DNA from: Rahnella sp. AA
GTDB lineage: Bacteria; Pseudomonadota; Gammaproteobacteria; Enterobacterales; Enterobacteriaceae
Assembly (NCBI RefSeq): GCF_002834385.1
Contig: NZ_PITQ01000009.1
Location: 62,001-126,000 of the forward strand
Reading direction: 5' to 3'
DNA: 64,000 bases
Below are positions 28,367-38,094 of this stretch, piece by piece. The notes under the pieces were generated by a model. The model was given only the letters and a program-made list of their open reading frames with translations. It searched no databases and was not told the origin of the DNA. Positions within the stretch are counted from its first letter, which is position 1. Every line of letters begins with the position of its first letter. Position numbers and translations under genes: made by a program.

Positions 28367-28491
28367 AATACTGAAATCATTCGCGCTGTATCAAGGCGGC
28401 AACTGAGCAAATCCCCGGGAGCATACAAAAGTATGTGACCGGGGTGCGCGAAGGAAGACAACACAGAGACAGCGTGAAGGATGAAAGTATT
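28367..28491. repeat. ERIC element (about 125 bp)
   Basis: An imperfect palindrome between dcuC and ydgK. AAGTATGTGACCGGGGTGCGCG (28430-28451) matches the classical ERIC right-half primer sequence with a few changes. AATCCCCGGGAGCATAC is the matching left half. The ends AATACT and AGTATT are inverted. The size agrees with the ~127-bp enterobacterial ERIC. Confidence 0.85.
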
Positions 28492-28551
28492 GATCACATA
28501 AATACGATAACGAGAATCACCCTCTCAGGTTAAGCTACTGCGCCTTGAAGG

Positions 28552-28567
28552 TCGGGGAAAACGCCCC
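28552..28567. other. Small GC hairpin before ydgK
   Basis: CGGGG-AAAACG-CCCCG lies between the ERIC element and ydgK. There is no T-run, so it is not a clear terminator. Role unknown. Confidence 0.4.
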
Positions 28568-28606
28568 GTCTGAGTGATGGCGAAATCCGCGTAATATAGG
28601 CTTTTT

Positions 28607-29047
28607 ATGTCGAATAATCCGGGCTACAAACGAATCGGCGGGTGGTTACTGGCCCCGATGGCGTATCTGATTGTCACGCTGCTGAGCGTTGTATTAATGC
28701 TGTTCCTGTTTTCAATGGCCATATTTATGCCGGAGTCGCGCGAATATTTAATCACCAATTCGCAGGCCTTTACGCTGCAATGGTATTTCTCCGTGGTGAC
28801 CACATTAGCGATGGGGCTATTTACGCTTGCGGTTCTCTGGCAATTTTGTAAGCGTGCCAGGGCGTTACCGAAAATGTATATTATCTGGTTGCTGTGTACG
28901 GTATTGCTGGCGGTAAAAGCCTTTGCATTCTCGCCAATTACCGATGATCTGGCCGTGCGTAACTTGCTGTTACCTTTATTGGCCGCTGCGGTGTTTGTGC
29001 CTTATTTCAAGCGCTCACTGCGGGTGAAAGAAACCTTCACGGAATAA
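28607..29047 (+). CDS. ydgK: DUF2569 membrane protein YdgK-like
   Basis: A 146-residue membrane protein with four predicted hydrophobic segments (roughly residues 15-40, 58-80, 90-108, 119-133). The opening GYKRIGGWLLAP is typical of DUF2569. E. coli ydgK also sits just upstream of rsxA. Function is unknown; position suggests a link to the Rsx/Rnf complex. The rsxA start follows 39 bp after the stop. Confidence 0.85.
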   Translation: MSNNPGYKRIGGWLLAPMAYLIVTLLSVVLMLFLFSMAIFMPESREYLITNSQAFTLQWYFSVVTTLAMGLFTLAVLWQFCKRARALPKMYIIWLLCTVLLAVKAFAFSPITDDLAVRNLLLPLLAAAVFVPYFKRSLRVKETFTE

Positions 29048-29086
29048 CCCTGAAGTTTTAATGTTTATTATGTCCGGGCAATTGTC

Positions 29087-29668
29087 ATGACCTCTTACTT
29101 ATTACTGTTTGTCGGCACCATGCTGGTGAATAACTTTGTTCTGGTGAAGTTCCTCGGACTTTGCCCGTTTATGGGCGTGTCCAAAAAACTGGAATCCGCC
29201 ATCGGCATGGGCCTGGCGACCACGTTCGTGATCACCTTGTCGAATATCTGTTCGTGGATGGTCAACACCTTCATTCTGATGCCGCTGGGCCTGGTGTATC
29301 TGCGCACCATGGCATTCATTCTGGTGATCGCCGTCGTCGTGCAGTTCACCGAAATGGTCGTGCGCAAAACCAGCCCGTCGCTGTATCGCCTGCTGGGTAT
29401 TTTCCTGCCGCTTATCACCACCAACTGCGCCGTGCTCGGCGTGGCGCTGCTTAACATCAACCAGCAGCTGAATTTCATGCAGTCCGCGCTCTACGGTTTT
29501 GCCGCATCACTCGGCTTCTCGCTGGTGATGGTGCTGTTCGCCGCCATTCGTGAGCGTCTGGTTGTCGCTGACGTGCCTGCACCGTTCAAAGGTTCTTCGA
29601 TTGCGCTGGTCACGGCGGGCCTGATGTCACTGGCCTTTATGGGCTTCACGGGTCTGGTGAAATTCTAA
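29087..29668 (+). CDS. rsxA: Rsx/Rnf electron transport complex subunit A
   Basis: Integral membrane subunit (193 aa, six hydrophobic segments). It begins [30 protein letters not shown] and carries a second conserved [12 protein letters not shown] with cysteine. RsxA and RsxE are related proteins in inverted topology. In E. coli the complex helps keep SoxR reduced. Its stop overlaps the rsxB start by one base, so the two are coupled. Confidence 0.96.
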   Translation: MTSYLLLFVGTMLVNNFVLVKFLGLCPFMGVSKKLESAIGMGLATTFVITLSNICSWMVNTFILMPLGLVYLRTMAFILVIAVVVQFTEMVVRKTSPSLYRLLGIFLPLITTNCAVLGVALLNINQQLNFMQSALYGFAASLGFSLVMVLFAAIRERLVVADVPAPFKGSSIALVTAGLMSLAFMGFTGLVKF

Positions 29669-30234
29669 TGTTTGAATTATGGGTAGCGATTGGCGCGCTG
29701 ACCGCACTGGCGCTGGTTTTTGGCCTGTTGCTGGGTTACGCATCGCGTCGTTTTGCCGTTGAAGGCAACCCGGTTGTCGATCAGATTGACGATATCCTGC
29801 CGCAAAGCCAGTGTGCGCAATGCGGTTATCCCGGCTGTAAACCTTACGCCGAAGCCGTGGCCAATGGCGACAACATCAACAAATGTGTGCCGGGCGGCGA
29901 AGCGGTCATGCTCAAGCTGGCCACCCTGCTCAACGTTGAGCCACAGCCGATGGGCGAAGACGTTGCCGCCGCCGTGCCGGTGCGCAAAGTGGCGTACATC
30001 GACGAAAGCAACTGCATCGGCTGCACCAAATGCATTCAGGCCTGCCCGGTCGATGCGATTGTGGGCGCAACCCGCGCCGTGCATACCGTAATTACTGATT
30101 TATGTACCGGCTGTGACCTGTGCGTCGCGCCGTGCCCGACCGACTGCATCGAAATGCTGCCGGTAAAAACCACCACCGCAAACTGGAAGTGGGATTTGCA
30201 ATCCATTCCGGTTCAGGTCATCCATGCGGAGTAA
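29668..30234 (+). CDS. rsxB: Rsx/Rnf complex ferredoxin-type subunit B
   Basis: Iron-sulfur electron carrier of the complex, 188 aa. An N-terminal membrane anchor precedes an Fe-S domain with CAQCGYPGC. Two 4Fe-4S ferredoxin motifs follow: [12 protein letters not shown] and [12 protein letters not shown]. All cysteines expected for three clusters are present. rsxC begins one base after its stop. Confidence 0.96.
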   Translation: MFELWVAIGALTALALVFGLLLGYASRRFAVEGNPVVDQIDDILPQSQCAQCGYPGCKPYAEAVANGDNINKCVPGGEAVMLKLATLLNVEPQPMGEDVAAAVPVRKVAYIDESNCIGCTKCIQACPVDAIVGATRAVHTVITDLCTGCDLCVAPCPTDCIEMLPVKTTTANWKWDLQSIPVQVIHAE

Positions 30235-30235
30235 C

Positions 30236-32359
30236 ATGTTTAATCTGTTTGCCGCGCTCAAAAAAGACAAAGTCTGGGACTTCGACGGTGGTATTCATCC
30301 GCCGGAAATGAAGACACAGTCGAGCCACGTTCCGCTGCGCAACGTGCCGTTGCCTGAGCGCTTTATCATTCCCCTTCAGCAGCATCTTGGCCCTGAAGGC
30401 GAGCTGTGTGTAAAAGCCGGTGACCGGGTTTTAAAAGGCCAGCCGCTGACAACAGGCCGTGGCCGCACCGTACCGGTTCACGCACCGACGTCTGGCGTGA
30501 TTACCGCCATCGAACCGCACATCACCGCGCACCCTTCCGGCCTGAAAGAACTCTGCGTTCTGATTGAAGCCGACGGTCAGGACACCTGGTGCGAACGCGA
30601 CATTGTGGCCGATTACCGCCAGCTTTCTGCCGGGGATCTGAACCAGCGCATCAGCCAGGCCGGTATTGCCGGACTGGGCGGCGCAGGTTTCCCGACTGCC
30701 AGCAAACTCGCGGGCGGCCTGACATCCACGCGCACGCTGATCCTCAACGCCGCCGAATGCGAGCCTTACATTACCGCCGATGACCGGCTGATGCAGGAAC
30801 ACGCGGATCAGATCCTCGAAGGTACGCGCATTCTCTGCCATATGCTCAGCCCGGAACGCGTTCTCATCGGCATCGAAGACAACAAACCGGAAGCCATTGC
30901 GGCGTTTAAAACCGCGATTAAAGCCACTGCGCAGCAGGATCTGGCTAACGGTATCCGCTTCGAACTGCGCGTGGTGCCGACCAAATATCCGTCCGGCGGT
31001 GCCAAACAGCTGACCAAAATTCTGACCGGCCTTGAAGTGCCGAAAGGCCATCACTCGTCGTCAATCGGCGTGCTGATGCAAAACGTCGGCACGGTTTACG
31101 CGATCAAGCGCGCAATACTCGACGGCGAACCGCTGATCGAACGTGTCGTGACGCTGACCGGTGAAGCGATGGCAAAACCCGGCAACGTCTGGGCGCGTCT
31201 GGGCACACCGGTTTCGCATCTGATGCAGGAAGGCGCATTGCAGCCGCAGGGCGACAAAAAGATGGTGATCATGGGCGGGCCGCTGATGGGCTTTACCCTG
31301 CCGTCGCTCGATGTGCCGGTCGTTAAGATTTCCAACTGCCTGCTGGCTCCGTCCGAATCGGAACTCGGCCAGCCTGAGCCGGAAGAAGCCTGTATCCGTT
31401 GCAGCCTGTGCGCGGAATCCTGCCCGGCCGGTTTACTGCCGCAGCAGCTTTACTGGTTCAGCCGCGGCGAAGAACACGAAAAAGCGCGCAACCATAACCT
31501 GTTCGATTGCATCGAATGCGGCGCCTGTGCGTACGTCTGCCCGAGCAACATTCCGCTGGTGCAGTATTACCGTCAGGAAAAGGCCGAAATCCGCGCCATC
31601 GACAGCGAAACCGCCCGTGCTACCGAAGCCAAAGCGCGTTTCGAAGCCAAACAGGCGCGCATGGAACGCGAGAAAATCGCCCGGGAAGAGAAACACCAGA
31701 AAGCCGCCGTGAAGCTGAGCGAAACGCCGGTGGACGACGCACCGGTCGCCGAAGCCGTGACCGAAACGGCAGAAGTGGATCCGCGTCAGGCCGCACTGGC
31801 CGCTGCCATTGCCCGCGCTAAAGCCAAAAAAGCGGCTGCTGCACAGGAAATCCCGGTGGCATCTGAACCGGTGCCTGAAACGCCGCCGACCGCAGAAGAC
31901 GATCGCAAAGCCGCCGTGGCTGCCGCCATCGCCCGCGTAAAAGCGAAGAAAGCGGGAAATGGCGTGGTGGTGGAAGCCACCGACAGCGAGCTCACTGTTA
32001 CTCCGCCAGCGCCGGCAGAAGACGACCGCAAGGCCGCCGTGGCTGCGGCGATTGCCCGTGTGAAAGCGAAGAAAGCCGCCGCCGTGCAGGTCAATACTGA
32101 CGAAAACGTGACAACGTCACCGGCTGAGCCTTCTGCTGACGACAAGCGTAAAGCCGCTGTCGCCGCCGCCATTGCCCGTGCGAAAGCTAAAAAAGCCGCA
32201 GCGCAGAGTGACGCCGAAGAATCCGCTGCGGACAACGACGCATCATCAGAACCAGAGACAACACAACAAGAAAGCGATCCACGCAAAGCCGCCGTGGCTG
32301 CTGCGATCGCCCGAGTTAAGGCCCGTAAAGCCGCTCAGACAATGTCGAACGAGGAATAG
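30236..32359 (+). CDS. rsxC: Rsx/Rnf complex subunit C with Ala/Lys-rich C-terminal repeats
   Basis: Peripheral Fe-S/flavin subunit, the NADH-side component in Rnf complexes. The start [19 protein letters not shown] at 30236 matches other RsxC proteins; an upstream ATG overlaps rsxB and is unlikely. Two 4Fe-4S motifs are [12 protein letters not shown] and [12 protein letters not shown] (about residues 380-440). The last ~220 residues are low complexity. They contain five near-copies of a unit like [19 protein letters not shown] separated by acidic spacers, making the protein 707 aa long. Confidence 0.96.
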   Translation: MFNLFAALKKDKVWDFDGGIHPPEMKTQSSHVPLRNVPLPERFIIPLQQHLGPEGELCVKAGDRVLKGQPLTTGRGRTVPVHAPTSGVITAIEPHITAHPSGLKELCVLIEADGQDTWCERDIVADYRQLSAGDLNQRISQAGIAGLGGAGFPTASKLAGGLTSTRTLILNAAECEPYITADDRLMQEHADQILEGTRILCHMLSPERVLIGIEDNKPEAIAAFKTAIKATAQQDLANGIRFELRVVPTKYPSGGAKQLTKILTGLEVPKGHHSSSIGVLMQNVGTVYAIKRAILDGEPLIERVVTLTGEAMAKPGNVWARLGTPVSHLMQEGALQPQGDKKMVIMGGPLMGFTLPSLDVPVVKISNCLLAPSESELGQPEPEEACIRCSLCAESCPAGLLPQQLYWFSRGEEHEKARNHNLFDCIECGACAYVCPSNIPLVQYYRQEKAEIRAIDSETARATEAKARFEAKQARMEREKIAREEKHQKAAVKLSETPVDDAPVAEAVTETAEVDPRQAALAAAIARAKAKKAAAAQEIPVASEPVPETPPTAEDDRKAAVAAAIARVKAKKAGNGVVVEATDSELTVTPPAPAEDDRKAAVAAAIARVKAKKAAAVQVNTDENVTTSPAEPSADDKRKAAVAAAIARAKAKKAAAQSDAEESAADNDASSEPETTQQESDPRKAAVAAAIARVKARKAAQTMSNEE
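31780..32336 (+). repeat. Five-unit repeat inside rsxC
   Basis: Five copies of a roughly 60-bp unit (starting near 31778, 31900, 32020, 32140 and 32278) encode D[18 protein letters not shown]. They are separated by variable 50-75-bp spacers. The in-frame tandem arrangement could change copy number by slippage or recombination without breaking the gene. Confidence 0.85.
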
Positions 32360-33412
32360 ATGGCCTTCAGGATCGCAAGTTCACCTTTTACACATAACCG
32401 CCAAAATACCAGCACCATCATGATGATGGTGATTCTGGCGTGTATTCCGGGTCTGATCGCTCAGATTTGGTTTTTCGGCTACGGAACGCTGGTTCAGCTC
32501 GCACTGGCTATCGTGATTGCTTTACTGGCAGAAGGTGCGGTTTTGCAGCTGCGCAAACAGCCGGTAAAAAAACGTCTGGGCGATAACAGCGCCCTGCTGA
32601 CGGCTATTTTGATCGGCATCAGCCTGCCGCCGCTCGGCCCGTGGTGGATGGTGGTGCTTGGAACGTTTTTCGCCATCATCATCGCCAAACAGCTGTATGG
32701 CGGTCTGGGGCAAAACCCGTTTAACCCGGCGATGGTGGGTTATGTCGTGCTGCTGATTTCGTTCCCGGTGCAGATGACCACCTGGCTGCCACCGGACGCC
32801 CTGCAACATCATCACGTCAGCTTCACCGACACGCTGCTGACCATTTTCACCGGCCACAGCGGGCAGGATCTGACCGCCTATCAGTTGCAGATGAACGTGG
32901 ATGGCGTGACGCAGGCGACGCCGCTGGATGCATTTAAAACCGGCTTACGCTCCGGCCATACCGCCGATCAGATTCTGGCAACCCCGCTGTTTGGCGGCAC
33001 GCTGGCGGGTCTGGGCTGGCAGTGGATTAATCTCGGTTTTCTGGCCGGTGGCCTGTTCCTGATGTGGCGTAAAATCATCAGCTGGCACATTCCGGTGGCG
33101 ATGCTCGGTATGCTGGCGTTCTGCGCCGCCATCGCGTGGGGTCTGGCACCGGAAAGCTATTCTTCACCGCTGGTCGGCTTGTTCTCCGGTGCGACCATGC
33201 TCGGTGCCTTCTTTATCGCTACCGACCCGGTCACGGCGTCGACCACGCCTAAAGGCCGTCTGGTTTTCGGTGCATTAATTGGTTTGCTGGTGTGGCTTAT
33301 CCGCACGTACGGCGGGTATCCTGACGGCGTGGCTTTTGCCGTTTTACTGGCCAACATTACCGTGCCGCTGATTGACCACTACACTCAACCACGTGTTTAC
33401 GGGCATCGCTGA
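32360..33412 (+). CDS. rsxD: Rsx/Rnf complex subunit D
   Basis: Integral membrane flavoprotein subunit, 350 aa, related to NqrB. It starts directly after the rsxC stop (no gap). The covalent FMN threonine is T187 in GVTQATPLD, the same position as in characterised Rnf[15 protein letters not shown] is another family signature. Fourth gene of the operon. Confidence 0.95.
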   Translation: MAFRIASSPFTHNRQNTSTIMMMVILACIPGLIAQIWFFGYGTLVQLALAIVIALLAEGAVLQLRKQPVKKRLGDNSALLTAILIGISLPPLGPWWMVVLGTFFAIIIAKQLYGGLGQNPFNPAMVGYVVLLISFPVQMTTWLPPDALQHHHVSFTDTLLTIFTGHSGQDLTAYQLQMNVDGVTQATPLDAFKTGLRSGHTADQILATPLFGGTLAGLGWQWINLGFLAGGLFLMWRKIISWHIPVAMLGMLAFCAAIAWGLAPESYSSPLVGLFSGATMLGAFFIATDPVTASTTPKGRLVFGALIGLLVWLIRTYGGYPDGVAFAVLLANITVPLIDHYTQPRVYGHR

Positions 33413-33421
33413 GGAAGAATT

Positions 33422-34054
33422 ATGCTAGCTACAATGCGACGCCACGGCCTGATTCTGGCTTTCTTTGGCGCACTGATGACCGGCATGACCGCCATCGTAA
33501 ACCTGCTGACCAAGCCGACGATTGAACATCAGGCGCTGTTACAGCAAAAAACGTTGTTTGATCAGGTGATCCCGGCCAGCGTTTACGATAACAACATGCA
33601 GGACGAATGTTACAACGTCACCGATGAATCACTCGGCACCGCCACACCGCACCGCATGTATCTGGCGCGCAAAGGCGGCGACCCCGTGGCTGCCGTGGTG
33701 GAAACCACCGCGCCAGACGGTTATTCCGGCGCAATCCAGCTGCTGGTCGCCGCTGATTTTCATGGCAAAGTCTACGGCTCCCGCGTGCTGGAACAGCATG
33801 AAACACCGGGGCTGGGTGACAAAATTGAAGTGCGTATTTCCGACTGGATCAAGCATTTCGCCAATCAGACCGTTAACGGTGCGACCGATGAACGCTGGGC
33901 GGTGAAGAAAGATGGCGGTATGTTTGATCAGTTTACCGGCGCGACCATTACCCCGCGCGCTGTCGTGCGCTCGGTAAAACGCACGGCGTTATTTATCGGG
34001 ACGGTGCCGTCTCAGCTTTCCCACCTCACCCCTTGTGGAGCCCGTGATGAGTGA
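33422..34054 (+). CDS. rsxG: Rsx/Rnf complex subunit G
   Basis: A 210-residue membrane-anchored flavoprotein subunit with one N-terminal helix. The covalent FMN attachment site is [11 protein letters not shown], with T175 as the acceptor threonine. ETPGLGDK is a second conserved block. Its last 8 bp overlap the start of rsxE. Confidence 0.95.
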   Translation: MLATMRRHGLILAFFGALMTGMTAIVNLLTKPTIEHQALLQQKTLFDQVIPASVYDNNMQDECYNVTDESLGTATPHRMYLARKGGDPVAAVVETTAPDGYSGAIQLLVAADFHGKVYGSRVLEQHETPGLGDKIEVRISDWIKHFANQTVNGATDERWAVKKDGGMFDQFTGATITPRAVVRSVKRTALFIGTVPSQLSHLTPCGARDE

Positions 34055-34745
34055 AGCCAGAAAGATAATCGTTCAGGGTCTGTGGACCAATAACTCCTCG
34101 CTGGTCCAGCTGCTGGGGCTTTGCCCGCTGCTGGCCGTGACCTCCACCGCGACCAACGCCTTAGGTTTGGGGCTGGCCACCACGCTGGTGCTGACCTGTA
34201 CTAACGGCATGATTTCCGCGTTCCGTAAGTGGATCCCGGATGAAATCCGTATCCCGATTTACGTGCTGATCATCGCATCGGTGGTCAGTACCGTTGAAAT
34301 GCTGATTAACGCCTATGCCTTTGGTTTGTATCAGGCGCTGGGGATTTTCATCCCGCTGATTGTGACCAACTGTGTGGTGGTCGGACGCGCGGAAGCCTGC
34401 GCCGCGACCAGCCCGGTGCATCTGGCGGCGCTGGATGGTGCCATGACCGGCCTCGGGGCGACGTGCGCAATGTTCGTCCTTGGTTCGATGCGTGAAATTC
34501 TCGGCAGCGGCGTGTTGTTTAACGGCGCAGATTTGCTGCTCGGCGGCTGGGCGAAAGTGCTGCGCGTTGAAGTGATTCATCTGGATAACCCGTTCCTGCT
34601 GGCGATGCTGCCGCCGGGCGCGTTTATCGGTCTGGGCCTTTTGCTGGCGGCTAAATACCTGATTGATCAGCGCATGAAAGCGCGAAAAGCGGTGCAGCAC
34701 GTTGCCGCCGAAGACAGTTTGCCAAAGGGAAGTGTTCATGAATAA
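34047..34745 (+). CDS. rsxE: Rsx/Rnf complex subunit E
   Basis: Integral membrane subunit (232 aa), paralogous to RsxA. The start is the ATG at 34047 ([31 protein letters not shown]), in line with E. coli RsxE; an in-frame GTG four codons upstream is less likely. [13 protein letters not shown] is the second conserved cysteine region. It overlaps both rsxG (8 bp) and nth (8 bp). Confidence 0.95.
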   Translation: MSEARKIIVQGLWTNNSSLVQLLGLCPLLAVTSTATNALGLGLATTLVLTCTNGMISAFRKWIPDEIRIPIYVLIIASVVSTVEMLINAYAFGLYQALGIFIPLIVTNCVVVGRAEACAATSPVHLAALDGAMTGLGATCAMFVLGSMREILGSGVLFNGADLLLGGWAKVLRVEVIHLDNPFLLAMLPPGAFIGLGLLLAAKYLIDQRMKARKAVQHVAAEDSLPKGSVHE

Positions 34746-35376
34746 GGAAAAGCGCATTGAGATCCTCAGCCGTTTGCGGGACAACAACCCGCATCCCACG
34801 ACCGAACTGGTGTACACCACGCCGTTCGAACTGCTGATTTCAGTGTTACTTTCCGCGCAGGCCACGGACGTCAGCGTGAACAAAGCGACCGCGAAACTGT
34901 ATCCGGTCGCCAACACGCCGGAGTCCGTTCTGGCGCTCGGCGTGGACGGTGTGAAGGAATACATCAAAACCATCGGCCTGTTTAATTCAAAAGCCGAAAA
35001 CGTCATCAAAACCTGCCGGATTTTGCTGGAAAAACACAACGGCGAAGTGCCGGAAGACCGCGCCGCGCTGGAAGCCCTGCCGGGCGTCGGGCGTAAAACC
35101 GCTAACGTGGTGCTCAATACCGCTTTCGGCTGGCCCACCATTGCCGTCGACACGCATATTTTCCGCGTCTGTAACCGGACGAAATTCGCGCCAGGTAAGA
35201 CCGTCGATGACGTGGAAGAAAAACTCCTCAAAGTCGTCCCCGCCGAGTTTAAGCTCGATTGCCATCACTGGTTTATCCTGCACGGGCGCTATACGTGCAT
35301 TGCGAGGAAACCGCGGTGCGGATCGTGTTTGATTGAAGATTTGTGTGAGAGTAAAGAGAAGGTTTATGCGGAGTGA
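34738..35376 (+). CDS. nth: Endonuclease III (Nth)
   Basis: DNA glycosylase/AP lyase that removes oxidised pyrimidines. The helix-hairpin-helix [12 protein letters not shown] carries the catalytic K120, and D138 sits in AVDTH, both at E. coli positions. The 4Fe-4S cluster is C-x6-C-x2-C-x5-C near the C-terminus ([17 protein letters not shown]). The chosen start (212 aa) overlaps rsxE by 8 bp. Last gene of the ydgK-rsx-nth unit. Confidence 0.97.
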   Translation: MNKEKRIEILSRLRDNNPHPTTELVYTTPFELLISVLLSAQATDVSVNKATAKLYPVANTPESVLALGVDGVKEYIKTIGLFNSKAENVIKTCRILLEKHNGEVPEDRAALEALPGVGRKTANVVLNTAFGWPTIAVDTHIFRVCNRTKFAPGKTVDDVEEKLLKVVPAEFKLDCHHWFILHGRYTCIARKPRCGSCLIEDLCESKEKVYAE

Positions 35377-35406
35377 AAGGGAGATCCCTTTGAACCCGTT
35401 TTATTT

Positions 35407-35456
35407 TCAATTGCAACTTAAATCTTAAATTCGAATTCGAATTTAAGTTGAAAATC
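35407..35456. repeat. AT-rich imperfect hairpin after nth
   Basis: ATTTTCAA...AACTTAAAT...ATTTAAGTTGAAAAT, with two tandem TTCGAA words at the centre, just after nth. It may act as a weak terminator. The words resemble decayed units of the TTTGAA repeat at the other end of this gap. Confidence 0.5.
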
Positions 35457-36281
35457 AAGACCTTGGGTTGCCACCCAAACGCGATTTTAACGGGATCGAG
35501 ACTATTTCGGTTTCTCACTTGCCGTAAGTGGGCTGAATTCTCCGACCGAGAAAGTTTCGGTTTCTCAATTGCGGTGATCACTTAGCGCACTGCGCCGAAA
35601 CCGCCAAAGAGGGAGGAAAGCGCCTCCCTCTTTGATCTCCCACGCTTTTTTTACTCCGTGCCATCGCCGGACCGATGGACATGTTCTGGCACATCAGCGT
35701 GTGGCGCGAAATCTTGCCGCTGCGCGGTCCCTTCCCTACGGGCTTCGAGCCTTGCGGTCTCGAACCCTCGGTCAGCAAAATTTCTGAGCGCGCCATCTCA
35801 CCATTCAAAAGAATCGCTTCTGATGCTTCTTCGTTTTTCAAATTAATGAATGGCAAGGCAAGGTTGCGAACTAAAAAGCCCCTGGCCGCATTCAGAAAGC
35901 TTGCTGAATGAGTGTTTCGAGACCTTAGGCTCGAAGCCGCTCCGTTCAGCTGGATTTTGAGCGCGCCATCTCACCATTCAAAAGAATCGATTCTGATGCT
36001 TCTTCGTTTTTCAAAATAATGAATGGCATGGCAAGGTTGCGAACTAAAAAGCCAGTGGCCGCTTTCAAAAATCGCGCCGTATGGAGAGGTGGAAAACCGC
36101 GACTCTTTTCGCGCGGTTTGTAACCCGACGGAAGGGAACCGCGCAGCGGCGGGATTTTGCGGCAGTAGCGGAAGTTGCTGAAACATAGCTAGCAAGCGGC
36201 AGCGCTTGTTTTAAAAAACGCGGGAGTCCAGAGGGAGAAGGTTTATTCTCCCTCTGGTCGTTGTGGGCCGACGCCCACGAC
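35457..36281. repeat. Composite inverted-repeat element, copy D (partly duplicated)
   Basis: It opens with the CTTGGGTTGCCACCCAA hairpin shared with copy B, then two TTTCGGTTTCTCA words (35504 and 35549). The hairpin AAAGAGGGAGG/CCTCCCTCTTT is at 35606-35633. GCCGCTGCGCGGTCCC and TCGAGCC...GGTCTCGAA follow, and the far arm ends in GGGAACCGCGCAGCGGC (36127-36143) with a CCAGAGGGAGAA/TTCTCCCTCTGG hairpin (about 36229-36258). The centre contains two direct 95-bp copies. Confidence 0.8.
35786..36053. repeat. 95-bp direct duplication within copy D
   Basis: 35786-35880 and 35959-36053 both begin GAGCGCGCCATCTCACC and end ACTAAAAAGCC. By eye they differ at only three positions over 95 bp. This points to a recent duplication. 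Confidence 0.88.
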
Positions 36282-36335
36282 TTTGATTTTGATTTTGAAT
36301 TTGAATTTGAATTTGAATTTGAATTTGAATTTGAA
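36282..36335. repeat. Hexanucleotide tandem repeat, TTTGAT x2 then TTTGAA x7
   Basis: Nine perfect-phase hexamers in a row, the first two ending in T. It lies 36 bp beyond the 3' end of yjjA. The short unit makes slippage likely. Confidence 0.95.
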
Positions 36336-36337
36336 GT

Positions 36338-36359
36338 AAAAAGCCGCCATTGCAGCGGC
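36338..36359 (-). terminator. yjjA terminator
   Basis: On minus: GCCGC, a 7-base loop, GCGGC, then TTTTTAC, 12 bp past the yjjA stop. Confidence 0.75.
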
Positions 36360-36370
36360 CTCTGCAATCA

Positions 36371-36865
36371 TCAGATGAATGATTTCGCCTGCTTCAGCAC
36401 CACATCACATGCTTTGGTTTTCACTTTCTCTTTCACCTGCGTCAGCCCGCTCCCGAGATTATTCAGGTCAACGCTCTGATCTTTACCGGTTTTCAGCAAC
36501 CCGCCCAGCCCCTGCTGGTAGTCCTTGCTTTCAGCGCCGGACGCGCTCTGGATCCCCAGTTTGTTCAGCAGCTGATCTTTCACGTTTTCTGTGCTGGCTT
36601 TGGAAAGTACGTTGTTTTTCACGCAATACTGCAATACACCGGCGACGTTGGTCGCGCTGGTGGAGGTCAGCGCTTTATCGCCGCCGTTTAGCAGTGAAGT
36701 CAGTGATGATGTGGTTCCCGTCCCTGAGGTTGTTCCCGCACTGTTCAGGCCGTCGGTGGCTGCCTGTTGCAGTTGTCCCAGCAGATTATTTGATGCCTGT
36801 GCGGAGGCTGCCACTAACAGGCTGCCCGCGACGATTGCCAGAACGCCAGCTTTTAATGCTTTCAT
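36371..36865 (-). CDS. yjjA: DUF2501 exported protein, YjjA-like
   Basis: A 164-residue secreted protein. A signal peptide (MKALKAGVLAIVAGSLLVAASAQA) precedes SNNLLGQLQQAA. The serine/threonine-rich middle and the C-terminal half with two cysteines (YCVKNNVL and KACDVVL) match DUF2501. The function is not known. It stands alone between repeat copy D and a LysR gene. Confidence 0.85.
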   Translation of the reverse strand: MKALKAGVLAIVAGSLLVAASAQASNNLLGQLQQAATDGLNSAGTTSGTGTTSSLTSLLNGGDKALTSTSATNVAGVLQYCVKNNVLSKASTENVKDQLLNKLGIQSASGAESKDYQQGLGGLLKTGKDQSVDLNNLGSGLTQVKEKVKTKACDVVLKQAKSFI

Positions 36866-36965
36866 GTGCTACTCCATTCATTTCACTTATATATTGCGGG
36901 AAAGCTTGGTCTTAAATGATGAATTCATCAATAGGAAAATGGGAGAGAAACCGGCAATGCCGGTT

Positions 36966-37895
36966 TTATTTGATCGTCGACGGGGGTTTAAGCGGTTGTT
37001 GCTGCGTCAGCCACAGACCGGCAGCGGTGAAGAAATGCTGTGCCAGCGCCGTCGCCCTGCCCGGTTCGGCCACCACCAGCGCGGCGTGACGGGTCATTGG
37101 CGTGATGTCCAGCGGGCAGCGTTTCAGTGCCGGATGCATTTCATCAATCAGATGCCCGCTCGGCACCAGCGCGCAGCCAATGCCGACAAACACGCCCTGC
37201 ATCAGCTGAAATATCGAGGTACTTTCCAGACGCGGATGCAGTTCCAGCCCGGCCTGACGGAAGAAATTATCCAGATACCGGCGGAAATAACGGCTCGGCT
37301 CGGACAGACACAACGGCAACGCCGCGGCCTGTTCGGCGGTCATCAGCCCGATATTGTCCAGCTCAGGGAAATGGTCCGGGTGATACACCACGTCCACGCC
37401 GCCGTCATCAAGCGACACCAGCTGGAAACGCAGTTCGTTGAGGGTCGAGAATTCGAAGAAGCCGATGCCGACATCCACGGAATGGCTGCTCAGCGCTTCA
37501 ATCAGCTGATCGGCGCTGACTTCCGACACGCGGTAATCCAGCCCCGGATGCGCCTGGCTCACCGCCTTGATCAGCTGCGCCAGAGAAACGCTGCACTGCG
37601 GCATGACGCCAATGCGTAACGTCCCGCTCATGCCTTGTTTGAGAGATTCCACCTCCAGCTTCAGGCCTTCGTAAACCGCCACAATTTCGCGCGCCCAGCT
37701 CAGCACCCGCAGGCCTTCGGCGGTGAATCCTTCGAAGTTGTTGCCCCGGTTGATCAGGTTCAGCCCGAGCTCTTTTTCAAGGTTTTTGAGCCGCATCGAC
37801 AGCGTCGGCTGGCTGACAAAACTCGCTTCCGCCGCCCGCCCGAAATGACGTTCCCGTTCAAGATTGCACAAATAAATAAGCTGTTTGATGTCCAT
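36966..37895 (-). CDS. LysR-family regulator
   Basis: A 309-residue LysR protein. The helix-turn-helix is HFGRAAEASFVSQPTLSMRLKNLE (residues ~17-40) and the effector domain runs from about residue 92 (GTLRIGVMPQCSVSL). No divergent partner gene is present: the gene upstream also points the same way, so a target cannot be inferred from position. No reliable symbol. Confidence 0.85.
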   Translation of the reverse strand: MDIKQLIYLCNLERERHFGRAAEASFVSQPTLSMRLKNLEKELGLNLINRGNNFEGFTAEGLRVLSWAREIVAVYEGLKLEVESLKQGMSGTLRIGVMPQCSVSLAQLIKAVSQAHPGLDYRVSEVSADQLIEALSSHSVDVGIGFFEFSTLNELRFQLVSLDDGGVDVVYHPDHFPELDNIGLMTAEQAAALPLCLSEPSRYFRRYLDNFFRQAGLELHPRLESTSIFQLMQGVFVGIGCALVPSGHLIDEMHPALKRCPLDITPMTRHAALVVAEPGRATALAQHFFTAAGLWLTQQQPLKPPSTIK

Positions 37896-38094
37896 TTTAT
37901 TGAATATTCATTGAGTTACAGTGATTAATTCAGAACACAATGTGAACGGAATTGCCCGCGGAAAGCGACTTCCCGGATGATGCATACCGCATGATATCCC
38001 ACATTCACGAAATTTGTTTTTCGGGATATGCAGGAAATCATGCCGGAATCACATTTGATTACTTTATAACTCGCAGCTTATTCATAAGGGCAGA

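Larger units (their letters stand above)
35377..36370. other. 994-bp gene-free gap filled by composite repeat copy D and simple repeats
   Basis: The largest non-coding stretch in the window, between the convergent nth and yjjA genes. In order it holds an AT-rich hairpin (35407-35456), composite copy D (about 35457-36281) with an internal 95-bp duplication, a TTTGAA hexamer run, and the yjjA terminator. No plausible gene: the only long frame encodes the hexamer run as alternating Ser-Asn. Confidence 0.8.

Noticed and set aside
28552-28567. Terminator before ydgK
   Set aside because: The stem is only 5 bp and no T-run follows; kept as a neutral hairpin.
30224-30235. Upstream ATG for rsxC at 30224
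   Set aside because: It lies inside rsxB and adds four residues not found in RsxC; the ATG at 30236 fits homologues.
36282-36335. Possible CRISPR array
   Set aside because: A contiguous 6-bp unit with no spacers.
36065-36367. Minus-strand frame encoding a Ser-Asn repeat
   Set aside because: The repeat is simply the TTTGAA microsatellite translated; the frame overlaps a terminator and has no support.
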